From: Leucocoprinus leucothites
Lineage: Eukaryota > Basidiomycota > Agaricomycetes > Agaricales > Agaricaceae
NCBI GenBank assembly: GCA_013368445.1
Contig: JAACJO010000053.1
Location: forward strand, 34,001-98,000
Direction of reading: 5' to 3'
DNA: 64,000 nucleotides
Each line of letters begins with the position of its first letter. Position 1 is the first letter of the stretch. The notes below the pieces were generated by a model. It had not been told where the DNA came from, searched no databases, and was given only the letters and a program-made list of their open reading frames with translations. The translations under genes were made by a program, and so were the position numbers. Shown one piece after another: positions 20,378 through 32,238 of this stretch.

Positions 20378-23300
20378 TTATGTTGACAGTACTTGACTGC
20401 TATCTGAGAACCTCTCTACATACTCCTGGTGAAGCTCCTTTGTAATTTCTGGAGGAAGTATGTGATAACCATAATACTTCCTATTTGCCCACACTGCTTC
20501 TGGGCCTGTTAAGCCTTGAGAATAAGTATCAATAAATTGTGCCACCCTATTTGTGTATCTTATCAATAATCACATTATCAGTAATTATATTCAATGCCAT
20601 TGTCATGAAGGAAGCTTACCGCTGTATCTGGAGTAAAGGGACATCATCAAGGCAGCTCTTGACAAGTGCCTCCATCCCCTCTAAATCATCAGTCTTCAGA
20701 GAATTTCTGTCCTGCAGCTTAGCTGCATGTCAAGATTTGCAAATTACTGGCACTTACTAAGCACGTGAAAGTTATGGAGAGGTCAGTCATTGGCTTCAGC
20801 ATATGTGCTGTGCCCTTTCAATATCACATTGACTGATTTGGTCTATGAGAAAGATGACAGGCAGTGCAAATTGGAATTCAACACTGAAGGAATAATCAGA
20901 CAGAGAGTAAGAGTGGAATCTTAGTTGATCTTCAGAATGGGTAATACATGAGCTAGTAGCGACATATTTAGGATAACACGAAATTGGACAAATAACACAT
21001 AAATATCACAAAGCTCACAATGTGATGATAAACAAATAAACAGATAAATGAAAGGTAAATAGACAACAAGAGATATGACACAACAGAGAATGACAAACAT
21101 AAATGGAATAGCGGAAATGAATATGAGCGCAAATGAAAAGATGATAGAATGATGAGTGGAAACAGGCTGCAAAGTATTTATAGAAATGGTAGATAATGAA
21201 AAATCATGGGAATCAGAAATCGAAAAAAATGGTCAGAGATCAAATTGGAGAGGTTGTGATTGCAGATCATGACACTGCACCCCAATACTGCTCAATTAAA
21301 TTGAGCTCACAATGATATTTTGGGTAAAAGTCACAGATGTGGCCTCAAGACATGATAAGTTCTTCAAGCTGGGACTTCTGATTGACAAAATTAGGCTGGC
21401 AAAACAGTAACCAACAGCAGCAGCAGTTAGTGTGGCCCAGCTCACACTTGAATCCCTCATACTGGGCAAGCAGCTCTCCATTAGCTGGCCAGAGTCCCTA
21501 CTCTTTGATGATGAGCTCCATTCCCTTGAACCACCCTGGCATAGTTGGATGATCATCTGGAAAATACAAGCCTTGGTAGATAGGAACACCATCTTTCTCA
21601 AAAGAGGTTGATTGCATTTTTGGGCTGTCTTTACAGTGATGCCATGTTCCATGAGGAAATTTTGGCATCTGTCAAGCTGAAAGAGCATCTGCAGCTCAGT
21701 GTTGGTGACTTGGAGCATTATCAAAAAGAAAAAGGCCAGTCACAAACCCATTTGTTTTTTCCTCAAAAATGTCAATTGCCTTGTCAGCCTGAGCCAGCAG
21801 ATCTTCACCAGTAAAATACCCATCCCAGTTTTTCCCTGCTTTGAAAAAAATGAATGCTTCCCTGCAAAGTCAGGAGTCAGAAGTGTTCTGTTGAGATGTC
21901 CAAAAATAAAACTCCTCACTCTCCCACATGCATCAAGCATCCTCAATCAGGTGTCAGGAATTCTGAAACCATGATTGATGGTCCTTCTCCCTTTTTCTCA
22001 GTTGATGACTGCTCTCCTTTGTGCCCCCATTTCAACCTCCTGCAATCATTCTCATAAAAATTGGGTGAGGGGAATCAACCAGAACTGACCCACTTGTTTG
22101 ACTGGAAAGCCTTTTGGTGGTGGTGGTGCATTGCCATTGTTATCATAGAGAAACATCTGCAGTTCATACTCCTCCTTCCATCACTTAATAAAACCTTTCC
22201 TATACTCAACAATATCCTCACACTTGTGTCTTTCAACATACATCCAGTTTTGCTTTCAGGTATACTGCCAATTGAGCCAATGGAACCATCACTGAGCTGT
22301 GTGGAGTGTGATGCTTTTGGGAACCTTTGAGCCAAACCACTGCTGAACTTTAGATGTTGAGACATATTCAACAATGTTTTCAGCCCATATGTATCCATTT
22401 TTTGCATTTGTGATCAGGTATAACTGCAGTTCACATGAGAAGTCTTTGTCATTGATGACTGACAGGAGAAGTGCAGTGCCACAATTGTAAAGTAGGAGAT
22501 TTTGTTCATGAAGGTATTCATATATCCATATCTGTATAGTGTGTACATGACTGACACTCTTTCCTGAAGCCTTTGCCATAAGAATGGATGCTTCCCACCA
22601 AGTGTAGCTCAGCTCAATATCAAGATAGAAGTTCAGGGCTGAGATCATGGTCATGAGACAAGTTCAGATGAGCTGTGTAAGCTTCTTGTCCTTAGACAGC
22701 AAGGTAAGCTTGATTCTAACTTGCTGGAGTCTAGGAAAGTCCTTGTAACATATCTGGTTCAAGGACTTGTCCATCTCTGTCTCTGGACTGTCATCAATGG
22801 GTATGTTTCAATTTTTCAGGTCATTAAGGATGGTTTTGACACATTCTTTCACCTCTAGGACTCGTTTATCACCCTCATGAAGAGAATTTTGAATGTAAAC
22901 CATCTTTGGTTGGAGTTTCTGGAATAATGTGAGCCAAAAACACTGTAGAAACACCTCTCTTACTCACATCTACCTTTTCTTCTCCAAAAGTCTGCTCCAC
23001 ATGTTCCTCAATACTCTCTTCATCCACTTCTGCTGTGGTTTTGTCATCTCCATCACTCTAGACCTCCTCCTGGTCCTTTGGCTCATCCGATTGAGGGCTT
23101 TTTTGCTCTGGAAGGATGAGATATTCATTGATGAGCTTGAGCCCTCTTTCCACTAATTTTGAGGTTTTGTGGCCCAATCTCACTTTGCTCTATCGGAGTT
23201 TCCAGTATAATGTCGAGGTCTCTTTGGCCCTTGTGCCTGCAGGTCTTTTTCTGCCTTTTGTGCCACTTGGAATGCTGCTTGCAAGGTTGATGCAAAACTC

Positions 23301-23578
23301 CGGACTTCATCCTCTGTTTTCTCCTCTCCAGCCTCCAACTCTTCACCATCTTCGTCATCAAGATCTATAGTACCACTAGGACTTCCTCCAACATCCATTT
23401 GTGGTTCGAAGACTGTTTCTAAGGTGTTGAAGATTTGGTTATCTGCTGGAGAGGGGGAAGACAAGAGAGTTGGAGCATCTTGGGAAGGAGGAGCTGCATT
23501 CTCTATGCATTTCCATCCATATTTGGCCTTAGAAAGGTTGTTTATGCATGCTCTATGAGCTTTGGAATGATTTCCCAT
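20378..23578 (-). pseudogene. DDE transposase of an Agaricomycete repeat family, with probable intron
   Basis: I recognise the family from memory of mushroom genomes (large 'DDE endonuclease' proteins); no formal name is claimed. N-terminus at 23578 (MGNHSKAHRACINNL, acidic linker, KRPRHYTGNSDRAK). A middle region at 22654-22289 (WWEASILMAKASGKSVSHV; NGYIWAENIVEYVS) precedes the catalytic part: D in LFLFDNAPSHQH (about 21685), CCCCWLLFCQPNFVNQKS, and E in FYPKYHCELNLIEQYWGAV (about 21330-21275). C-terminus at 20700-20378 (EGMEALVKSCLDDVPLLQIQ; QFIDTYSQGLTGPEAVWANR). Between QIQR and YTNRV lie about 65 nt bounded GTAAGC...GATAAG; removing them rejoins the frame. Broken by stops, a frameshift near 23180 and a solo LTR at 20836-21274. 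It lies between protease and RT of gypsy C. Confidence 0.75.
20836..21274 (-). repeat. Putative solo LTR inside the DDE transposase (family shared with 52820-53265)
   Basis: About 440 bp starting TGTCATGATCTGCAATC on the minus strand, just after the codons for EQYWGAV. The same sequence occurs on the plus strand at 52820-53265. Both copies start with TGTCA at clear breaks in coding sequence. The 3' boundary is unclear (similarity ends around ATCAGTCAATG) and no 5-bp duplication was found, so LTR status is inferred. Confidence 0.55.
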
Positions 23579-24076
23579 TACTCTGTAGGCAGAAATGCAA
23601 AATATATTCTGTTTTTTGTCAGTGCCCTTGCTCTTCCCCCAGCCACAAAGTGGTCATGTGAAGGATTATATAAGTGGCAAAATATCATGGATCTCAAACC
23701 CTTGCTGGCCTCAGCCTTCATCAAACAAATGATTAAGGTAGACTGTGCACTTTTGGTTTTAAAGAAAAAAATTAAACAATAGTTTATATACAGCATTATC
23801 TTAGAAACCAGCTCCTAGGAACTATTACTATAAACTCTATCTGTCATCCCCAGGGATTATTTTGTCTCAAACTTGGTTTGTGTTGCACAATTACACTTTT
23901 CATTGAGAGTAAAAGTTGCTTACATAACATGTGTGTGTTCCTGATGTTGTCTACCTTATCTGTAGCATTGGGCATACATTGGGGACAGGTTTTGGGACCC
24001 ATCATCCAGACTTAATGTATACTTCTTTCTTGCTTACCCACTAATTTAACAGTGCATCTGGGCAGCAAGAGGGTCT
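23579..24076. other. No gene seen: flank between DDE element and gypsy C
   Basis: AT-rich, CpG-poor. It presumably contains the 5' non-coding end of the DDE element and its junction with gypsy C. No terminal repeat was identified. Confidence 0.5.
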
Positions 24077-24640
24077 CTATGAGTATTTGACATTGGAGTC
24101 TATTAAAGGTATTTTGTAGTTGATGTCTTGTAAAGGAGGAAGCAGCATTTCTGAAGCATTTCTACAGACTTTCTTTGCATGTTCCAGTAGAATATTTCGG
24201 ACCTCCTCAATCCTATCCTCATACATCATCATGGCATGAGAAGATAACTTGGCGATATGAGGTCCCTTTATAGGAATTGGATCTTCACTCCCTATGACCA
24301 CTGCAGGAGGTTCCATACAGATACTGACTTTGTGTTGATACAGGAACAGTGTTCCCAGTACAACATCATAATTTGCCAAGTTCATGACATCAAATTCCCA
24401 TCTGTAATTCAGTTTCTGTTAACTAAACTGCACACTGGTGCAGTAGTTGATGTTTGATGGGGATCCTTGACAGGCCATTTGCACAGATATAGCTTTTTCA
24501 AGTTCAACCTTAGGAACACTAAGTTGTTGTGCAATTGTTGTGGAGATAAAGTCTCCCATAGATCCAGTGTCTATTAGTGCCCTGCAGGGGTGACTATTTA
24601 TCTTTAATACTACAACTAGAGGATGAGGGATCACTCTAGA
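24077..24640 (-). pseudogene. Gypsy C protease region
   Basis: The aspartic protease core lies at 24634-24419: CRALIDTGSMGDFISTTIA has the D-T-G catalytic triad with its usual hydrophobic flanks. The next piece (24385-24077) has NYDVVLGTLFLYQHKVSI, matching the second conserved motif of gypsy proteases (D-hydrophobic-hydrophobic-L-G). The two lie in different frames with a stop between. Order (gag right, RT left) fits a minus-strand gypsy element. Confidence 0.75.
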
Positions 24641-24664
24641 GATGTTGTGTGGGATAGTTGAGTT

Positions 24665-27600
24665 TCATTGAATAGAAGGGTAAGTCCCTGCTTTGATTTG
24701 TTGACCATCAACTTCAAGATTCACATTAATTACATTGATAGAATCACATACCTTGAGAGGCAAGTCTTTTGTGATGATATTATTGAAGAGAGAGCTAATA
24801 CTTTCAATGACAGTTTCAGGATCTGTTGAAGTAGCAGGGTAAAGATGATTGTGCACTGGGTGTTTCCTAACCCAGTCAACTATGTTGAATTCTTTGTTCA
24901 ACAGGTGCCACTGACTAATTTCAAGGTCCATATCCCAGTCAAGGTCTCAGATGGTCACCCAAGAGCCAATTCCAATAGCTTGGATGAAAAACCTAGGTGG
25001 TCAAACAATATGAATGTAATCATCCATGTACTTGATGATTTTGTGACAATATGCTATGTTAAGGATGTTTTCCACATTGGTGAGTATTGGGTCATCAAAG
25101 TACATGAGATTGTGACTGAGCTTATCAATTTTGTTTATTAGCTTCCTCAGTGGTTGTTGATGCACTGATTGATATATTTTTTAAGTGATGTACTTTGCCA
25201 AAGACTGTGGTGTCCATCTAAATATGTATGACTCTTTGACCAAGATCACACCTTTTAGAATTTCATTGTAGATTGGAGCTGCTTTGCTCTCAGTGGAGTG
25301 ATGAGATACTTGAAGTCCCCAGCTACTAGGTAAGAGTTTCTGCATCACTTGTTCAAGCCAAAATCATTGAGCTGAACTGATGTTATCCCATTTCTTGTCA
25401 AGCAGATTATTCACATATTTAGATGCCTTGACATCTGACTCAGAGTGATTGAATGTGATTGGGGAGAGTTCCTCAGTATTGAAGTAGTCTCCTTCAGAGT
25501 AGTAAGGACCACTCAGGTAACATTCATCCTCTGTTAACCAAGCTTTTACCTTTTCAAAGGATCCCATTGGGGGTTCAATTCAGAGATCTTCCATCACAAG
25601 AAGATCATAAACTTCAACACAAGGATCTGATGGTCATAGTGCTTTCAGGTTGTCAGACTGGGTGCTGTGAAATTCATCATCAGTGATTAGCTCTGTTTGT
25701 TCTAGTAGCACAATGTTGTTGTAGAGGTGAGTGTAAAATCCAGCATTACTATCATAATCACTGAAGTCTATCATTGATAATTCTATCAGCTCAGTGCACT
25801 CAGTAGTTTTGGCTAGCTGACAAAGTTCTTCAGCTTGCTGAATGGCAGAAATCTCAATGTTATTGATAGACCTTTGACTGGGAGGTCCATTTCAACTAGA
25901 GGATGCAACATTGTTTCTGGTGGGGTAGTGGCATGAGGTATGACTGGTTTCCTTACATCTAAAGCAGTAATTCTCTGCATGAAGTCTTTCTATCTCCTGC
26001 TCAGTCAAGTTATATCTATTATATCCTGAGGATTTATTATCTGAACAATTGGATTTGCAACTATAGTGGCAGTTTTGCTGGTCTTCCCTGTTGCTTCACT
26101 GAGTATGTGAGGAGTTGTTAAGCAGGTAAGAGCTTCTCCTGACAGTGGTGTCTTCAAAGTAGACTTGTCTGTCATTACTGGAGGCATTGTGATGGGTTCA
26201 GGGATGACTTTATGAACAATTTTTGTGGCCCTTTTGGTCATCATGATGATGTTTGCGATCTTGGTTGTCATGTCCAGAGTCCCATATGGTGTGTCAAGCA
26301 GCAAGATTTGACATTTCAATAGTCTCAGCCATTCTGAGTACCTCATTATAGGGTGATTGTTCAGGGTTTAATCTCTCCAACCAGAGTTGTTGTTGGATAT
26401 TGATGTTAAGACCATACCATAACTTGGTCACCATGTCAGTCTCATTACATGAGTTATCATAACCAAGTATAGAGAAATATTCATTCAACTGGGAAGCATA
26501 GTCTCTAATGGAAAATTTGTTTTGAAAGAAACGAGCCAGTTTCCAATGTTGTTGGGCTCTGAAATCCAGTGGAAAGCAGTAGTCAAACAATGCTTCAAAG
26601 AACTCATCAAGATTCCAATGAGTGGGATCTAGAGATGCCTCATGAGTGTAGAATTCATATGCCTTCCCAGTTAGGAAGTTAGATATTATAGAGACCTGAT
26701 GTTCAGCTGGAGCCCTCCCATCATTGACATAGTCCAATGATTGTCTGACAAACTAGAAGTAAGTTTGTGGGATTGGATTGCCATCATATTTGTTAGGTGG
26801 GATTGGCTTGAGCAGAGACCTTCTGCCCCTGTTACAATGCCTAATGTGATGTTTTGGGATTGATTCATCAGAGTTGGAGCAGTCAGTGTCACTCAACTCA
26901 TCAGATTGAGTGCTCAAAGGTGATGAGTGGTCTGAGCAACTACAGGAGTTATCTGAGCTTGAGTGATGGTCAGAAGAAGATGGCTTGTCTGAATCTTCAC
27001 CACTGCTGGATGTATCATCATCCAAATTCCCTGAAGTGTCTGAGTCACTGTCAGAGTCCAATGGTGAAGGGCTACATTTGCTACAGTGATGTTTGCTCTT
27101 TCCTTTTCCTTTGTGTTTCCTGGAAGGCTTCTTTGAATGATGTTTTTTGCATTTGTTAGAGTGACTAGTATTTGGTTTAGATGATGATTGTCACAAGTTG
27201 GCTCTTGCATTGGTGAAGGCTCTACCTAGGTAACTCTGAGGGTTGATCTGTTGAGAAGGATGCAGATAATCATCAATTCTATGAGTGTTGCCATATCTTG
27301 GAGCAGCATTGCCAATGCTTGCATCAGCAATGTGGTGGATGTGGTTTGCAACACCATCAGATATGTAGGAGAGGTTAGATGTCTCTTGTTCTTTGACTGC
27401 ATATTTAGGTTCTTTTCAAATTTTTGACCTCTTTTGAGCTTTTTGTTTCTTACAATGTTCATGTTCTTTGTCTTTGGAACACTTCTTATATTTGGGTTTG
27501 GGTTTGTCTTAGTCAATAGTCTCATATCCAGGATTTTCCAAAAGGACTTGTTGGGTGTCCATGTCAAGCTCATATTTGGGGATTCCAGCCAAGCCCCAAT

Positions 27601-28222
27601 AGTGAGGATCTGCACCTTTGCCCTTGTCTCTTGATCCACTAGCTTGGTCAGTGGTGATATTAGCACCTGCCATCCAGCAGTTGTAGGCATCTCATTGTTC
27701 TTCTGAGAGGACAGCAGTGGCTTGGTTGATAGCTTCTAATTGCTCAGGGGACAGATGTTTATTTGGCTCATCAAGAGGGTTGATTGCAAAGATGATTTGT
27801 TCAACTATTCCAGTGTCATTGCCAATGTGTATATTGCCAACTGATTTGTTATCTGTAAGGGCAGACAATGGCTCAAAGTGGTTTTGGGACTGCAGGACAC
27901 TACTAATATCACTACCTGCATTCATGTCCAAATGCTGATTACTACTGGGGGTCTCACAAGTGCAACTTGGGACTTGTTCCTATGACCCTGGAGAACTGGG
28001 GGTCAACAGTGATGAGCATAAGCTCACATTGGCTATGGAGTTCACTACAGATTCCACAGACTGACTAGGAACAACTGAAATTGTCCCATACCTAGTACTG
28101 TTACCTGTATGCATGGAATCAGAACCAGAATTTGTAGTCAGAAACTTACCTCCAGCTTCCTTGTTGGGAGGACTTTCTTCAACAACCTTGTGGTTGCACA
28201 AATTGTACCTGCCAGTGGCCAT
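24665..28222 (-). pseudogene. Gypsy C gag and gag-protease linker
   Basis: Gag starts near 28222 (MATGRYNLCNHKVVEE). A Ser/Asp-rich section (27060-26860) precedes the capsid core at 26737-26294 (EALFDYCFPLDFRAQQHWKL; ASQLNEYFSILGY; MVTKLWYGLN), which is like basidiomycete gypsy gag. The decayed nucleocapsid near 25990-25940 reads LTEQEIERLHAENYCFRCKE, with the final zinc ligand lost (Y for C by my alignment). Further acidic linker (25567-25364, 24931-24665) leads to protease. Many TGA/TAG stops and frameshifts; almost no CpG. Confidence 0.7.
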
Positions 28223-29172
28223 CTAGAGAGTACAACTATAGATTGGAAACTAGGTTTGGGAGAGGGACATGTGTCAATAGTTGTAGATAGCAGATTTCCA
28301 GGTTGATCAGACCAGGGTGTCCAGAGGTCGGTGAAGTCAACAAGAGAGAGAGAGAATATGCCTTGTTAGGGCATAGTAAAATTCAAAGCTTTTAGACTGT
28401 TGAAAATATGTGATGCAAGAGTGAGAATGGCTGTGTCACATGGAAAGAAACTCAAGAACACCAAGACTCAACAGGAGTAAAGTTTGATATTTGAGAGTCC
28501 AAAGAGTATCTAGTACAAGGAATATTCATAAATATACTATCTACTCTTCATCAGCTTAGGTAACAGATGACATAGGAAAATATATAACAACATAAGCATA
28601 AGTCATAGAGTGACCAAGTCACAAAACAGCTACAGGAATTTACCTATAATTAATGGTAGAAGCTTGTCACTGCCATCTACATTCATTGTGATTGCAAATG
28701 TAAGTCAGACTTTTCTTCCTGTGACTCCAGGGACATACTTGTCAGATAATCCATGATCAGGCCACATACTGAAGAAAGTTCTCTATGATTAGTGCATGCT
28801 TCTATTCTGATTATATTCAATACTCACACATATAAGAGACTAGTCTTATCTGTATTGTAAATGTCCTTCAGCTCATGAACCCTCCTGAAGAAGGGACTTG
28901 TTATGACCTAAGCTAGACCTTAGGCTGCGACAAGTGTGTAAAGACTTGAGAGTGATGCGAGAGCAAAGGGAAGAAGAAAGAGTTGGTAAAGTGTGAGGTA
29001 CTATAGTATAGCTACATGGTTTATATACTAAGGAAATGAGTTATAAGAGTCTAAGAATAGAAACAGGTGAGTAAGCAAGGAGTTATTGTGACTAAGGGGA
29101 TGATGAAGAGTATGACAATGGCTGAGTAATGTTATGTGAGGCTGTGCACCTAGGCTGTACAAGACATTACCT
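28223..29172 (-). other. Gypsy C leader and candidate 5' LTR
   Basis: No gene. 28897-29172 could be a short LTR of about 275 bp: on the minus strand it begins TGTCTTGTACAGCC, contains AGTATATAAACC (TATA-like, about 29025) and ends AGGTCATAACA. The leader 28223-28896 follows. Its outer end abuts the broken RT sequence of B2, suggesting C inserted there. No target duplication was confirmed. Confidence 0.4.
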
Positions 29173-29216
29173 CCCATTCAAATGTGCAATAGTCCAGCAA
29201 TATTTCAGAACATGAT

Positions 29217-29904
29217 TGTTAAGATTTACAGTCAGAGTGCCTAGTAACATCATGTGTCACAACACATGATTGGGTTATGTAAGACAGCAGCTAACTGGTC
29301 TTTAACCTACTTCAATTAATGAGCTTGAGTATTCTCAAAAGCCCAGTAAGAGAAGGCCAAGAAGACTTGTGGTAAGTCTAAGGTAGTGCAAGGTTTGAGA
29401 CAACAACAATGATACAAGTGAATTCAAGTCAGGGCAAGTAAACACAAGTAGTCTGGGAAACAAAGGACAGATTAAACTTGTGTTTAATCTTCCTAATACA
29501 AGGTCCTTAAATACTAACTAACCAAAACAGTATCAAACTACAACTACAAGTCTGATATCACAATCACAATACTGATAAATACTAATCTATCTGCTGATGT
29601 AACAGCTATCATAGTTAGATATCATAGTGTTCAAATCCAAATGTGATGTCCATGAAACTATCATTGTCTGTTCATCAGTCTGTTAGTCCATTCCTATCAA
29701 ACAGTGAAACTATTCCTCCTGATCCTAGTAATGACATTCTCCCAATTGTACTCATCCCAATCAATATCAAACCTTTCTTCCTTGATATCAAATTTCCCAA
29801 TGTACTCCTCCCACTCTAATAAAGCTGCTTCAGACTGGGTAGCTGTGTCAGTATCTAGAATAATCAAGTCACAGTGGGTGTCAATCAAGTCAATATTTAT
29901 AACA
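29217..29904 (-). repeat. Nested solo LTR of family B, with ATGAT target duplication
   Basis: 688 bp, minus orientation, flanked by atgat at 29212-29216 and 29905-29909. Removing it with one atgat rejoins the B2 RT sequence (cagaac-atgat-ggacacc), matching element B. It still holds the 68-codon U3 frame (stop at 29697). Confidence 0.92.
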
Positions 29905-32221
29905 ATGATGGACACCATCCTTGCTCCCCTCATCCATCAAAATAAGGTCATCATATACATGGATGATGTGTTGATTCATGTGAAAACAAACAAGAACTAC
30001 AAGAAATTACCTGCCAAGTATTTGAAATTTTCCAAAAACACAATCTCTATCTCAAAGCAGAGAAATGTGATTTTGAAAAAGAAAAATTGGCATACCTAGA
30101 ATTTATAATTTCACCCAACAAAGTTTGCATGGATCCAATAAAACTCAAAGGAATAGTGGATTGGCCCATACCTAAAAATCCACAAGATATCCGCAAATTC
30201 ATCAGATTTTGCAACTTCTATCAAAAATTCATATAAAATTATGCACACTACACAGCCCCTCTCAACACTCTTCTTCACAAAAATCAACCATTTCAGTGGA
30301 ATTCAGAAGCCCAACTATTGTTTGACACCCTTAAAAGGAAATTTCTACAAGAACCTGTTCTCATAACCCCTGATCCAATGAAACCCTTTGAAATACAAAC
30401 TGATGCCTCTAACCATGCATCTGGAGCCATTTTACTTCAAAAGGACTCAAACGAAGTCATGTATCCCTGTTTCTTCCACTCAAAAGGATTTTCTCCCACT
30501 GAAAAATATTACCATACCTCCAAACAAGAATTCCTCACAATCATCTGCACATTACAAGAATGGCAACATTACATCAATAGCTCACCACATGAAACCATCG
30601 TATAGACCAATCATGATAATATCATTCATTGGGCTAAACCATCAAAGTTATCCTGATAGTCAATTTGATGGTCTACCCTCATTAGTGCCCATAAAGTCAA
30701 AATCCACTATATTTCTAGCATTAAAAATGTCACAGCTGATGAACTCTCATATCAACCTGACCACATCACTGAAGAAGAAGAGAAACCACAAGCGGCCATC
30801 CCTGCCCATATGTTTGATACATCATCCTTTCCAGCAATGGACATTGATATCCTTGATCCAGAAATTGAGGAATCACTCCCAACAAAACCTGATGGCTCAC
30901 CCCACATTGACAAAAAAGGATGCTTCACACTACCTGTCAACAACAGTTTCAAGAAATGTTTACTCCAATGAGTACATGATACCCCAGCAGCAGGACATCC
31001 TGGTACAACTGAAACCATATGCAAACTAGAAGAATACATCACATGGCCTGGAATGAGAGCTTTTGTCAAGAACTACATGAAAGGATGCCCAATCTGTCAA
31101 CAACACAAGATCAACAGACAGCATTTCAAGCCCCCACTCCAACCCATTAAAGGACCATGCTCTTTGCAACCCTTCACACAAATAGCTATGGATCTCATCA
31201 CCAATCTTCCAGAAGTTGATGGATTTGACTCTATTTTGTCTGTAGTAGACCACAGACTCACAAAGGGATAATTATAGTACCAACATGAAAAGAAGCCACT
31301 GCAGATCATATCTCTGGTCTGTTAATCAAGAACATCTTCTCGCATTTTGGAACCTTAGACAAAATTATCTCTGATTGAGACCCTAGATTTGTTGCTAAAT
31401 CTGTTCAAGCTCTGTTCAAGAAGCTAGGAATAGAACATGCATGATCTACTGCATACCACCCTCGATCCAATGGTACCACTGAATGCTTCAACCAGGAAAT
31501 CGAAATGTACCTTTCTGCTTACTGCTCCAAGAACACTCTTGACTAGCCAAAGAAATTATCCCTTGTTGAATTTGCACACAATTCTCACACCCACTCCAAC
31601 AGATCACAGACACCCTTTGAACTGATGTACAGCCACCCCCTCAAAGCTTTCCCAACTGATCAAGAACCAATGAATAATCCAGTGACTGAAGACTGTATTG
31701 ACTGGACAAAGAATATCTGCATCACTGCACAAGATTCACATGAGAAAGCAAGGCAAACTATGACTGAACATATTAAAGGCCCACTCCCCAAATTAGAAGT
31801 AGGACAGAAGGTTTGGCTGGATTCACACAATCTCCCTATTTGTGCACCATCAAGGAAACTATCAGCAAAATGCATAGGACCTTTTGAAATCACAAAGAAG
31901 CTTGGGCCTGTGAACTATGAACTAAAATTACCCAAATCACAGAAAGTTCATCCTTGCTTCCACATAGGGCTCCTATGGCCAGTAACTGAGAACGATGAAT
32001 ATGAAATTCATTTTGAGAACCTGCCACCTGATCTCATAGAAGGAGAAGAAGAATGGGAAGTCAAAGATATTGTTTGCCATTGGAGAACATGTCGTGGAAA
32101 GATCGAATATCTGATCCACTGGAAAGGATACCCAAATTCAGAACGGACATGGCAGGCCACAGACACCCTAAAGCATGCATAGGAGATGCTAGACACATAT
32201 AAACGGCATCACAAACTTTGT
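29905..32221 (+). pseudogene. B2 pol: RT (partial), RNase H, integrase, chromodomain
   Basis: Homologous to element B pol: RT active site IIYMDDVLIHVK (about 29950), RNase H (SKQEFLTIICTLQEWQHYIN, about 30520), integrase HHCC finger (CPICQQHK, about 31090), IAMDLITNLPEVDG, an ISD(R to stop)DPRF site near 31377 where CGA has become TGA, and a chromodomain near the end (EYLIHWKGYPNSERTW, about 32105). More than ten stops and a few one-base indels. Substitutions are overwhelmingly CpG to TpG/CpA. Confidence 0.88.
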
Positions 32222-32238
32222 TGAAAAACCCAGAATCA

